Under the pieces are notes generated by a model, which was not told the DNA's origin, did not search any database, and saw nothing but the letters and a program-made list of their open reading frames with translations. Shown piece by piece: positions 24,510-35,884 of a stretch of 64,000 bases of DNA. A program made the translations under genes and the position numbers. Position 1 is the stretch's first letter. The number at the start of each line of letters is the position of its first letter. This DNA comes from Schistosoma haematobium (Eukaryota > Platyhelminthes > Trematoda > Strigeidida > Schistosomatidae): NCBI RefSeq assembly GCF_000699445.3, contig NC_067195.1, forward strand, positions 22,313,787-22,377,786, read 5' to 3'.

Positions 24510-25495
24510 AAAAGCAATATGTTCAAATGTAAAAACTAAAGTTTGTCATATTGAAAGATAAAGTGTGATCGAAGAATTTCAATTCATAAGATGTGGATAA
24601 TAAAATAGCCATACACACGGATCTGGTTTCTGTTGACAATAATCAATAGAATGTACCAAGAGATTAAATAAATCTCATGAAACTTGGATGACTCAAACTT
24701 GTATCACTGTCATGTATGATGTTTCCAAATAACATCTTAAACCTTTTCTTTTGTTAATATATCTTAATAATTTAAGATCAACACTTTTTCTACTACATCA
24801 AGAGAGACAATCTAGTTTTAAGACTTTTTAATTATCATGATTAATGTTACTGCTTAATTAATCAACAAAAATTCTACTCCATCATTATTTAATTCTCATT
24901 TCAAGTAACAAGGTAATAAATTTCTGACAGCATGGCTAATTTACACCCACCTGTTATATTTTATATTTTACAGTTGTTGACAAAGTAACCTTCATTTATG
25001 TTTGATTAATAATAATCAAAGTAAATCTATGTTGTTAGATAATTATCTAACAAATATATAAGAGAAACTCTTTGATCTCAGTTTGTTTATCATTCCAACT
25101 GACTTTTTTTATGACTTTACACAAAAGACAGTTTCTTTTTAAAACTCATTTGTTTGATCTTAATGTCGTGTGTTTCTCATTCGGGGTCAACAAATGTATA
25201 TCACGAAAAAAGGAAGAGACATTATAAAGAAATATGAGATCGGTTATGTGTACAGTATTTCAAACATCTATTTTAATTATTTCAGTTATGATATCTGGTT
25301 ATTTTTAATCCTACCTATTACACTATATAGCCAATATAATAGTAAGAATATCATTCTTTTATCTAGAAAAAGTCACGTTTAAAGCGGCTCCCCTTTTTGT
25401 CTTCACGAGATTTGATTCCGATTAGGAGGAACGAATGCATATGCCATGAACATAAGTCTTTCGTTTAATTCCGTATACTACCCAGACTAACCTTA
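24510..25495. other. Non-coding DNA, nothing recognised
   Basis: AT-rich with no supported frame until about 25,380, where GC content rises into the candidate exon. Confidence 0.5.
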
Positions 25496-25501
25496 TTTGA
25501 G

Positions 25502-25679
25502 CGACGTCAGTAATAAGGGGGCAAATACAGATGGAGTTCGGTCAATTTATTTCATGCATTCGTTTACACAAACGGATATCAATGAGAAACAGGAAATTGA
25601 AGAGAAGCGGAGATGGCAAGCCTGGCAATTTCACACTGACGAAGCGTGTTTCACTAATATTGATAGCCAGACAGAATAA
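25502..25679 (+). CDS. Candidate 3'-terminal coding exon, acidic protein with TQT/SQT motifs
   Basis: A locally GC-richer island (25,380-25,690) holds a frame of about 58 codons to TAA at 25,677-25,679. The peptide is charged and mixed (…SFTQTDINEKQEIEEKRRWQ…), with TQTD near the middle and a C-terminal SQTE. TQT-type motifs are known as dynein light chain LC8 ligands, so a cytoskeletal or axonemal protein is one reading, but I do not recognise the family. A possible acceptor is TTTGAG ending at 25,501. A strong donor-like AAG|GTATGT sits just past the stop at 25,686/25,687 and fits a second frame that is also open, so the frame assignment is not certain. No partner exon found. Confidence 0.35.
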
Positions 25680-25689
25680 GCTAAAGGTA

Positions 25690-28600
25690 TGTGATGAATT
25701 GTGGTAAACGATATATACAAACGCTCAAATAAAGATAGTCTACTTTATAGGCAAATAATTTACAAGGTAAAAATGTGACTCAAGAAGAATAAATTAATTT
25801 ATCCGTCCGAAAGCTAGAATAAACTATGTGAACGTTCCATTGTACTAGACATCACACATTCACTTCTCGATCGATTTAACATAAGTATTGAAGATTCCAT
25901 CATAATATTTTATTTTAACTTTCATTACTAAACAGACTCAAGTTCGTATAAAGCCCCTCATCGGAAAATATGACAACCGATTTTCAAAATGAGCTATTTT
26001 AATTCCAGATCCAATATATTTGTTTTGCCTAATGTAATGTTTTGTCAATTATGACGGATCGAATTTTAGCCTGATTGTTTGTCAGTATTTGCATCATCCG
26101 TGATAGTAAATGGCTAATTACTTCATAAGTGTTAAAATAGTTTTGTGTAATTAATATCTTCGCAGTTTAACGTAACTATCAATTTTTCAAATTAGTAACT
26201 GACTTCAAATTTCAGGCCAACTTTCCGAGATGCTTATGTACCGGTTATATCTGTTTATATTCATCTCTTTTAGAAAAATGATCATAAACATAGTAAGAAA
26301 TATTTTCATGGGATCTATAATAGAAAAACATAAATAATATACTTATCAGGGAAACAGATGAAACACCTTGAAACTAGTTCGTGAGAGAAACCATCTTCAT
26401 AATAAGAGTGTGCCATCCAAGTTGATTCTTGTTGATGGGAGGAGAAACATGAGAATGGGTTGTAAAAAGTGCATCAGTTTTCTCAAGATTGAAGATATGT
26501 CTTGCTGGAGAGTGTAAACTGGCCAAAACCTTGGTTTAAGGCTTATTTTTGACTATCTACAACCACCTAACAATTTTGACACAATCAATTATATAAACCT
26601 TCGCAATATTACATTCATATATTATCTTATCAGACTTTAAATCGGATTGTAATTGCTTTAATCTAATACATTTCTTCATGAATTTCTTTGTTACACACTT
26701 AATCAATATCTTGTTAACTAAGGGTTAGATATTGGTGTGATAATATTTAAAATATAACATTCATGCAAATAATCTTATTAGATTGTGACATCCCTCAGTA
26801 AATTTCATGGTAATTAGCATTTGTTTGCCAAAGCTGGCCTTTAATTTTCTTACATGTACACAGTATATTGGTTGAAAAACTAACAACTGACGATGTGGTT
26901 TCATCTTGTTTACACAGATTACTGTACAACACATTAGTGTATACAATATGTATATAATATTTTTTTCTGTCATGAATTGTACTAGTCTACCGTGAATCCT
27001 AAATATCAAGATTATAATCAATATGAGTAGAGAACATTTTTAATGTCATTTTTGAAAGCTAGAAAACTTTAATGTTTCTAATAATAGAAATTATAATTTT
27101 CTATTATAAACTGACTAGGTAATCAAATGACAGTCGTATAGTGGAAATAGAAAAAAAGACCAAATATTAAAATAAGAGAGAAAACAATTTGAAAGAAGAT
27201 AATAATTTAAAAATTGACGGTTGAGTGCATTCATATCTTTGACAAACTAATGACATATAACGTATCTATCCTGTTATTATTTTTCATATACATCAGCATA
27301 ATAGTGTGTATATCACAAAGTGCATTTTCGAATAAGACACGTACCAAATTGAATTGGTTAGTCTAGATAGTGTGTAGGCTAGTAATAATCTAAAGAGTTC
27401 ATCTCTAGAGTATACACTTATGACAACCTGTCAGTTTAATTTAGTCAATAATCACTTTTTGTGTAGGATATAATGCACTGATGATTTCACAGATAAATAA
27501 AGTGGAAAGCTTTACAAAAAATTGAAAAAAATGAACAACTCATTTGGTTAAAATAAACTAATAGTCAGTTTAATCAATGTATGTAACATATCAGTATATC
27601 GATGGTAATGAAATATAAGCGATGAAACTTAATCAGTACATAATGTTATTATCAAATAAGAAATGTTATCGTATTCTAAAATTTAAGCTATCTGTCAGTA
27701 CTATGTAATGTTTAAGTAGAAAAATACAACCGTTTTCTCAATACTTTACACTCATTCAAAATATAGACGAATTGAATAATAAGAGGATTTGAAATATGAG
27801 ATCCTGACAGTAAAAAGAGTTTTGAATCTTCAGTAACTATGGCTATAAGTATGTAAATATATTCAGCTTATCGTTCAAGCCATTCCACTAGAGCAGACTG
27901 GTTTAGAAAAATAATTCAATAGATAAATGGTATTATACAGATCTTCTTTACAGATTGTGAGAATATGGTGTAAACTGATTAATATTAAATATGTTTATTC
28001 TAGATTATGGCCTAAGGCCATGACAATCAACTGATTAGTTATATACTCAATTATATTAATTCATCGAATATTTGTTGACTTTAATATTCTGTTTGGTATC
28101 CAATAGGAGATTAGTAAAAATTTCTTTTCGGGATCCGTCTACTCTTGAAATTCCATGAAGAGGATCTGTTTTACCAAGACTCCAGGTTTGTTTTTACGAT
28201 GAGTGATAGCTAGTGCAAAATAAAAGTTCAGGGTATCCCATCAAATATTTACAAGTTTCTAGTATAAAATAAAAACTTTTGTATTACATGCTAATACCTG
28301 GATATTCTTCACTGCTTTTATAAATCCTAAAATTTCTACTTGTATCTGTAGAATTAAAGCCAAAGAATACCGATGTGTAGAAAATTCATTGAAGTAGCTT
28401 AAAACAATGTTTATGTTTGGTCACAAGTTCTACGATCGAAGTTGTTTTAGTGACAAATACTACCAACGAATTAATCGTCTCTATAAGGACTAAAAAATGA
28501 CTAATTTTCTTGAACTATTTTTAATATAATCACATCTCATCGACGGAAATCAATATCACCGTTGATTTACATAGAGAGAGAGAGAGAAACTAAACATAGA

Positions 28601-31237
28601 ACAGTAAATAAACAGATGAGCATTTAAATATATTCATATCATTTAATTGTTAAATTGTAAACATAACTGACTGATTGTCAACTTAATTACTTCATACATT
28701 TTCAGTGATATCATAGCAACTGAAATATCAGTTGTATTATGACCCACGTTCATATCAATTGTGATTGCTCTGAATCGTTTTATTTGCTACTTACAACTTG
28801 TTAATAATAAAATGTAATAAATTATGTTAAAGTAAATGTATCTGAAGAAAAAATAATAGAAGAAACGTATCTTCACCTTATGTGATATTTATTTTTATAT
28901 TTAAATGATCGCAAGATTAATGACCTTTGAACTGTTTAGGTCATTGAGGCGATATAAATGGAAAGGTATAAGAATGTTGTCAGAATTCGCAGTAAACTAA
29001 TTTATTTTGAAGTTTTTTTATAAATTAAAAGTTTAGTTATATTTAATAAACTTCTCTGTTGATTAAATAATTTCATTAAGTGAGTCAAAAGATAATTTCT
29101 GTTATGGACTGATAATACAGGGTAGGGTATTAAAATCCGACGGGACACTAAAGGAGTGTTTCGTTGTCGTTTGACATTCCTCATCAACAGGTTCTTACTA
29201 CCCTTTGAGGAAAGTAACCTAAGACATTTACGTTTAATTATAATGATTATTTCAATATCACTAAACAATTGGTTTACATTTCCAACAGTTGTCCAACAGT
29301 AATATATCACTTGAGTCGTCCAATGACGTTAATAGGTAACTATATAATGACTGATATAGTTGGACTTCACTAATCACAACTCTCTACAAATTCTCAGGTG
29401 TTTACTCAGTGCTCGCGGGTCGCTCACTAGATAATCATGTGATCATAGGGCGCTGTCACTGAGATGGATTTCTCTCTGTTTGAGTGACAAACTATGACCC
29501 ATAGAATGCAAAAGAAATTCATCAGTAGCAAGGATAACGCTGTATCACTAGGTAAATGTAGTTGAATAAGTGGACCATTTAATTATAACCTAGTGACACT
29601 AAGAGATTCAGAATGGAGTGAAATTTCAAGATTACAAATGCCACCCTACACTAAACAATGGTTACTTACTGTTGAGAACTTTTAAATTAAAATAAAACAA
29701 CTGTTCAGTGCTCATTAACTATCATAGGCTCTATGATGATAAAATAAACTTTCATAAGTAGAATAAAATAATATCCAAGACTAATTAAACCTAGCAACAC
29801 AATCCTATGGTTACATCCTCCCTATCACTAACGTTTTTGTAAGTGGCCGTATATTAATTCTTTCTTTCTTTATATTAATTACAGAAAAAATGATCAAGTC
29901 ACTCCCTCTCTCTTTCTTTTTACTTATATATATCCAATATACCCAAGTAGCAGTAAGAAACATTTGGGAATTTGATATGATATTAAATATTTTTTAAAAA
30001 TAAAGGTATGTCTCAGATGGTGTTCAATAAGTTCCACTGTTAGTATTGCTTGCTATTTTTATTTTGATAAATTACGCTTCATGCTGTGTCTTTGTTTAAT
30101 TGATCATAAGAACTTATCAACACTAACATAATCTTATAGAAATGAATTTAGATTATTTTCTGTTTTTGTTAAGATACTCAATTTAATCAGTGTAGAATAT
30201 TAATAAAGGGATTTTATCCTAAGGGCAATACAATACTTGTTAAAAGCATAATTCACCTTATAAAATGATAAAGAGGATTGTGTATCTCTAAACAATGAGG
30301 ATTTTATTATCTCCTTATTCAGTTACTCGAAATTATTATTTTGTTGTTGTTGTTGGTAATATCTCACTGAATAAACATATTGTATGTATTGAATTCATTT
30401 CACCAAGAAGAGTTTAAATGCAATCTTAACTAAAACACATTCATATAGACTGAGTGAAATTATTTAATGAGAAATTTCTAATATCATTTTCGACAAAAAA
30501 GAATAGTCAAACTTTAAACAGTGAGAACGTTCTAATTAATCGGCACTGATGAATACTTTGAAATTCTAGTGAAAAGTACAAGTTAAGAATAATCCCATCT
30601 AAGAGAATAAATACTAACAGATAATATATGATGATTAGTATGTTATATGCATCATTTATCCTGGATTGACATTATCTGACAAAAGTGTGGAGCATTCGAC
30701 AGTCATTTCTTCTTAGTTTCCAACTCCTTATCATAATTCTCTGAAGAAACTACACGAAACTAAACTAACAGTTTTCAAGTTTTACAATGAAGTGTTTTAG
30801 TTCAAAATCACTCAATCCTAATCTAAGTGATCAGCTGCAATCAACTTGTGATATGTTAGAATCGTTATCTACTATTATCGATAGATTACTGATTAACTAT
30901 CTACCATGTTAGCTATACTGGTTACGGAGCTTCATTAGAATTTAGGAAAGTTCATTTACTAATTAGCCTACTATTATTGTTCATTTAGGTTCTTTCAAAA
31001 GAAACTTGTAGTGTATAATGTTACAATTAATGACGAGTATTTTCTACGAATTAACGATAGTATATTTCATAATAATAAGCTAAGATATGAAGTATGTAAT
31101 ATTTTATAATCACCTAATTTATATTCCTGCTTTAAAAAATAATTAACCCGTATACATTATTCCAGTTTTAAGCTCGTGTTTTTTTTTAAGAAAAATCTTT
31201 CAGGCTTGCAAAACTTTTCTATCTACGTTCATCAAAC
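25690..31237. other. Non-coding DNA, nothing recognised
   Basis: The longest unannotated block. Minus-strand frames at 26,761-27,021 and 29,002-29,310 have no convincing splice sites. A short (GA)n run lies at 28,572-28,588. The stretch 29,390-29,520 is slightly GC-richer and may be an old repeat fragment, but I cannot assign it. Confidence 0.5.
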
Positions 31238-31249
31238 GAAAATTTATCT
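31238..31249 (+). repeat. Target-site duplication, left copy
   Basis: gaaaatttatct, 12 bp, repeated exactly at 31,768-31,779. Confidence 0.85.
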
Positions 31250-31767
31250 TCGGAAGGGGTTTGGTGGAGATTTTTTAGAAATTTCAATAGTTGGAATCAT
31301 GAGTCAATTAAAGCCAGACCATCATGGAAAACCTGGAAGCACTGGACGGCCGTTCCGTTCTAGTATGGGACTGCTCAGCAGTGCGCATCCACGATCCCGC
31401 CTCCCGCGATATTCGAACCCATGACCTGTCACTTTCGCGCGCGAGTGCCTAACCATTAGACCACTGAGCCGGCATCCAACGGTCTTAATGTTTAACTTCA
31501 ACCAATTGGCGAAATGGCGCTACCATACATCACTGTCTTCAGTGAGTTGATATCTCACAACAGACCTGGTTGAACTCCACTGGTCACGGCTCCTCACTAG
31601 AACTCCAGGAAATGCATCTTGAAGTCAGTCACTAGTGAGCAGATGATTATTATCGGAATGGGTTTTGTGGAGATTTTTTAGAAAGTTGAATAGGACGAAA
31701 CGGCCGTCCAGTGCTTCCAAGTTTCCTATGGTGGTCTAGCTCCAATTGACTCATGATTTCAACTATT
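31250..31767 (-). mobile_element. Family B tRNA-SINE, longest copy, fold-back with TSD
   Basis: Read on the minus strand, an inverted 3' arm (31,767 back to about 31,686, including GAAACGGCCGTCC) comes first. Then a sense tail piece (31,650-31,685) runs straight into the leader atcatctgctcactagtgac, followed by the rest of the leader, the tRNA-like head (about 31,400-31,470, B box GGGTTCGAAT), hammerhead (about 31,340-31,388) and full tail ending at 31,250. The tail-to-leader junction means the template held more than one unit or a long leader. Hammerhead core is damaged (CTGAGCA, and GGAA for GAAA). The exact 12-bp target-site duplication makes the whole 518 bp one insertion. Confidence 0.92.
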
Positions 31768-31779
31768 GAAAATTTATCT
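31768..31779 (+). repeat. Target-site duplication, right copy
   Basis: Exact repeat of 31,238-31,249. Confidence 0.85.
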
Positions 31780-32219
31780 GTAAAATATACAGCTGTAAAC
31801 ATAGTAATGTTTTCTAATGATAAATCCCAAATCTTTTATGACTACAAATTAAGATCAATGCAAGTTAGCTGTTGTACAAAATAAAGTAATTGGGTATTTT
31901 TAACAATATAATATATATTCCATAAATATTCGAACACATTTTCTAATAGTTCGGCGCTCATCATCTGGCGGCCTGCTTCAATATTTGGACTACCTGTTCC
32001 TGTCATCGAGATATTTCAACAAGTTTTCTGTCTTTTTGTTTCATCAGATCATTATGTCAATTAATTGCGCAAGCTATTCAGGTGCGTTTGTGAAAAGTTC
32101 ACAAGTTACAAAGGGCTCAATCAGAGATATTGTGGTTGCTGGTATTATACATTGAAAAAAAGTAAATTATTCAGATGTCGATTCCTGAACTGTTAACATG
32201 TAATTGGCGTTCACTCAAT
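31780..32219. other. Non-coding DNA, nothing recognised
   Basis: A slightly GC-richer piece at 31,950-32,130 gives no coding frame I can support. Confidence 0.5.
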
Positions 32220-32261
32220 ATTTATCGTCAGGACTAATCAAGAAATAAGAAAAGGAAACTT

Positions 32262-32337
32262 GTTGAAATATTTTGTGCTGAAAATTCTATATTGTACCAA
32301 AAATATAATATTGAATAAAGCTAATAATAATAATAAT
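32262..32337 (+). mobile_element. 3' end of a CR1-like non-LTR element
   Basis: Matches the 3' UTR end of the element at 22.98-24.0 kb: ttgctgaaat-type block, tgtgctgaaaattctatattgt-type block, aataatattgaataaagc and a (TAA)n tail (32,319-32,337). A 5'-truncated copy of which only the 3' terminus remains. Confidence 0.75.
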
Positions 32338-32544
32338 ATCCTATAATAACAAGAAGATAATATCTACTTCTAAAAAATGAATGAAATATCAACTAACACA
32401 TCTAATCCTTTGAAATAATGCTTCATCTAACCGTGAAAGTAAGGAATGAAATATTTAGAGATTAAACTGTCATCAAAATATTTTCATGACCTTAATTTCA
32501 TTTTGATTCATTTGAACTGTATATGGATTAACATTCAACTAAAT

Positions 32545-32863
32545 TTGTTTTATAAGCAAAGATGGATAGTGGCTGACAGTGGAATTCAGGACGCGCGTTT
32601 CGTCCTATTTGGGACTCGTCAGCTGGATGTACCTGCATCTCAGAGTTAATGTTCATTCTGGGACTCGAACCCAGTACCGTTCGCTTCAAACACCATCGCA
32701 TTATCCACTTAGCTAGTGAGTTCTGATAATAATGCTTGTGAATTAAAGCAATATCGAGGCAATACAGACAGTATGCACATATGTCAATAAGAGACTGATC
32801 AATTTCAGTCGTAAAACATCAATGAGAAGATTCAAGTAAAACAATACCAAGTGAATTAAGTGT
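32545..32863 (-). mobile_element. Sm-alpha SINE-like element, full length, intact hammerhead
   Basis: On the minus strand the order is: leader (ttggtattgttttac, about 32,850; ctgaaattgatcagtc, about 32,805), tRNA-like head (A box tagctaagtggataatg, 32,699-32,715; B box gggttcgagtcc, 32,660-32,671), ribozyme (32,571-32,638) and terminal ctatccatctttgcttataa (32,551-32,570). Both pol III boxes are close to consensus, so this copy could still be transcribed. It differs from the 20.1-kb copy in the segment just before the A box. The plus-strand ORF 32,446-32,649 is a shadow. Confidence 0.92.
32571..32638 (-). ncRNA. Hammerhead ribozyme, Sm-alpha type, canonical core
   Basis: Minus strand: CTGACGA (32,616-32,622), stem II GTCC/GGAC with loop CAAATA, GAAAC (32,597-32,601), stem III ACGCGCGT, and triplet GTC (32,590-32,592) with cleavage after its C. 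Stem I pairs ccag with ctga (one mismatch against the usual ctgg) plus the outer helix. This matches the hammerhead known to be active in Sm-alpha transcripts; the stem I mismatch may lower activity. Confidence 0.88.
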
Positions 32864-33045
32864 TTTTTTCTGTTAGTTTGGCTTATTTGTACATTTCCTT
32901 TATTACTACTTTCAGGTTTTACTGAGTTATGAGTTATTACTACTTAAATACTTTTTCGTTTCATGTTTATTTTTTTATCTTTACTCATCTGTGAGTGAAT
33001 TGGATATATTTGATTGTAAATACATCTGATTTAGACAGATTTGAT
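32864..33045. other. Short non-coding spacer
   Basis: Nothing recognised. Confidence 0.5.
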
Positions 33046-33057
33046 ATTTTTATATAA
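33046..33057 (+). repeat. Target-site duplication, left copy
   Basis: atttttatataa, 12 bp, repeated exactly at 33,280-33,291. Confidence 0.8.
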
Positions 33058-33279
33058 TTTCAATGGTTAAGATCATGAGTCAGTTGAAGCTAGACCACTA
33101 CGAAAAATCTGGAAGCACTGGAAGGCCGTTTCGTCCTACTGTGGGATGTGCACTGCTAAGGAGTCCGCAATAAGACGAAACGGCCGTCCAGTGCTTCCAG
33201 GCTTTCCATAGTGGTCTAGCTTCAAATGACTCATGATCTTAGCCATTGAAATTACTATAATATCCATAAAACCCATCTG
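33058..33279 (+). mobile_element. Minimal family B fold-back without tRNA head, with TSD
   Basis: A near-palindrome: 33,058-33,150 is the element's 3' half reversed (tail, CATGAG, GGCCGTTTCGTCC), and 33,152-33,279 is the same half forward (gtgcactgctaagga, GACGAAACGGCCGTCC, tail). The tRNA-like promoter is absent, so the copy cannot drive its own transcription. Core box is CTAAGGA (G5 lost), so no active ribozyme. The 12-bp duplication shows it inserted in this form. Confidence 0.92.
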
Positions 33280-33291
33280 ATTTTTATATAA
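33280..33291 (+). repeat. Target-site duplication, right copy
   Basis: Exact repeat of 33,046-33,057. Confidence 0.8.
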
Positions 33292-34160
33292 CTCAAATAT
33301 AATTAATAGACACAATGTGAAAAGTTATTACATGTGGGGAATCATCTGATAACTATTTTTCCTATTCTATGACTCTTCAGTAATGAGTATTGATCAGCTC
33401 ATACAATATCCGACCCATGACCGCAAATCATGAGTGAGTTACAACACTAATTACATTAAGATGAAAACATTAACCCATGAAATTGAAATTAGAGGCTTAC
33501 ATTCAATGTATTCGTATGTAACCGCAAAACATCAGCTTGTATCCGCAGTAGGGTCATAAATGGCACTTCTACTGTGTTTAAAATTTGAATATAACATCTA
33601 TCTGGTACATTTCTGATCGTAAACATTTTTACTTCCTAATATATCTTTCGTTGATTAATTTCATTTTATGGATGTTCATTCAAATTCCGTGAATCTTATC
33701 CTTGATCCTTTTAGTAAAATTCATTTTATAATATTATATACAATTATGAAACTAAATATGGTTCATTATCCCTTCAATAATTTATCTTGAATGACATTAC
33801 TTAGTCATCTTCATACATATTTTAGTTTGGGAAAATGTTCAAAATTCTTACTTCTCAAATATATTATTCACTATGTCTTAGAGTTTCAGTAGGTATAAAT
33901 GTGACAGTAGACAGACAGTAGAGAAGTTAGAATATAGTTCTTCTTTTTGTTACAATAAATATAAATTGTACAGACATAGAATTTAACTTGATTACTTACG
34001 ATCAGAAATTCATCAACTGAAGAGAAATAATCAATGGTCAGTGGTGGTAGATTAACTTCTATGACGTTTAACCGAATGGCACTAACATATGAAATGAATG
34101 TTTCCAAATAAACTGAGAAAATAATTAATAATCTGATAATAATATAGATTAAATCTATTA
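33292..34160. other. Non-coding DNA, nothing recognised
   Basis: No supported frame or repeat. Confidence 0.5.
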
Positions 34161-34164
34161 ATCA

Positions 34165-34390
34165 GAGATGAATTTTGTGGATATCATTGTAATTTTAATA
34201 GTTGAATTCATGAGTCAGCTGCAGCTAGACGACTATGGAAAACTTGGAAGCACTGAACGGCCATTTCATCCTAGTATGGGACTTCTCAGCAGTATGCATC
34301 CACGATCCCAACTCGCGAGTTTAGAACCCAGGACCTATCACTCTTGCGCGCGAGCGCTTAACCTCTAGATCACTGAGCCAGCATCTAATC
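34165..34390 (-). mobile_element. Family B tRNA-SINE, simple 5'-truncated copy
   Basis: Minus strand: tRNA-like head (about 34,320-34,385: CTAGAGGTTAAGCGCTCGCG, B box degraded to GGTTCTAAAC), hammerhead block (about 34,245-34,300) with CTGAGAA for CTGANGA, and the tail through TCATGAATTCAACTATT to 34,165. Unlike its neighbours it has no inverted arm. The plus ORF over it is a shadow. Confidence 0.85.
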
Positions 34391-34953
34391 AAAATTAAAG
34401 AGTAGTAATTATTGTATTCTAGTTCAGAATTAGAAACTCATTAGGGACCAGGGACAACTAAATAGTTTTAAATAAAAAAGTTCGGTTCAGCGAGGAGTTC
34501 TATTTTCGGAGAATTCATTTTCAAAGCTGTACAGTAGCGAATATATATGTAAATATATACTTCAGAATGATAATAATTACAATAGTGATAATAAACTTGT
34601 GTTAGACATGTAGAATAAACAAAGGTATTAAAAAATGAATTCACCGAAAAGAGAACTCTTCGTTGAACCAATCTTTCTCATTTAATGTCTTTTAATGGGT
34701 GTATTCCGTTGAATAAATAATTGTTTCTTTAAAGTTTTAATCTTCTCATTAGCAAACATTTGATATTTACTTATAACCTGTATAATTTGTAAAGAGAATA
34801 AGTTTCCTCAAATCACTAATTTATTTATCCTCGTTAAAAATATTTGATGTATTTGCATCATACCATGATACCATATTAATAACGAATATAATATGGGTGA
34901 TAATTAGTCAGTTGCACTCGTCTTCTACATAATAATGATAATAATAATAATGA

Positions 34954-34987
<34 letters not shown>

Positions 34988-35655
34988 CTCTTACTGATGT
35001 ATGTGCTGACAGTGGGTTAATTTAATATCAGCATAAAACAGATAGATAGTGGCTCATTTAATTCTTTTAATCAGTCATTCAAGAAGTGTTAGTTAGTTCA
35101 TTGAAAATAATATCGATTATTTCACAAATTTGCTCAAATAATAATAAATACAACTGTATTAATAATCAATATGTTTTATATTATGACTGATTTAGCCACT
35201 TTTTTAATTATGAAAATAATAGCAAGATAATTTTCACTTCACAATCAATCTGTGGATCATTATACTTATAGATTAATAACTTATAATCATGTACATTGTG
35301 TATGATTTCACACGTCATCAAAATTATGCCAAATTAATCTACACACTGAATTATGTAATTGCTTAATTGTTTGACTGTATATTATACACCTTGATAACTG
35401 GTAATTTACACAATCAATATGTGAATGTATCCTTACTGAGAATTAGAACATTTAGGAATACTGCTGCAACTTGAACATTTTCATAGACTATTAAGAAATA
35501 AAGAATATTTGAGCGAATAATTATTTTTTAATAATTTCATTTATTGGGGCTTTAACAGTACATCAGATATAATATTTAAGTATGTATGCAAAAGTCCTGT
35601 TTGAATTAATCACTGTTAAAAATTGAAGTAGATTATTTCGCAGTGATAGAGTATT
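34390..35655. other. Non-coding DNA with (ATT)n repeat
   Basis: Unique AT-rich DNA except the trinucleotide tract described next. Confidence 0.5.
34930..34985. repeat. (AAT)n/(ATT)n microsatellite, palindromic
   Basis: AAT repeats turn into ATT repeats at a central TGATCA (about 34,951-34,956), so the tract is self-complementary and could extrude a hairpin. Confidence 0.9.
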
Positions 35656-35657
35656 AA

Positions 35658-35884
35658 AACCATTGGATGTCAACTCAATGGTCTACAGGTTAAACGTTCG
35701 CGAGCGTGAGACCAAAGACCATAGGCTCGGATCCCGTGAGCAGAATCGTGGATGTACAATATTGAGGAGTCCTACAATAGAACCAAATGGTCATTCAGTG
35801 CTTCCAGGTTTTCCATGGTGGTCTAGCTTTAATTGACTCATGATTTCAATCAGTGAAATTTCTAAAATCTCCACAAAACCCCTT
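35658..35884 (+). mobile_element. Family B tRNA-SINE, degenerate
   Basis: Plus sense: tRNA-like head (caatggtctacaggttaaac, 35,675-35,694; B box ggctcggatcc, 35,724-35,734), GTGGATGTAC block, hammerhead remnant (ATTGAGGAG and AACCAAATGG in place of CTGAGGA and GACGAAACGG), and the full tail ending ccccttctgat. The ribozyme core is lost. Confidence 0.85.

Noticed and set aside
26761..27021. 86-codon minus-strand frame
   Set aside because: No splice sites or composition shift; probably chance.
29002..29310. 102-codon minus-strand frame with a basic segment (MRNVKRQRNTPLVSRR)
   Set aside because: Segment looks somewhat protein-like, but both ends are low-complexity and I find no acceptor, donor or conserved motif that delimits an exon.
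32446..32649. 67-codon ORF with the ribozyme antisense at its end
   Set aside because: Lies across the Sm-alpha 3' end on the opposite strand; no coding evidence.
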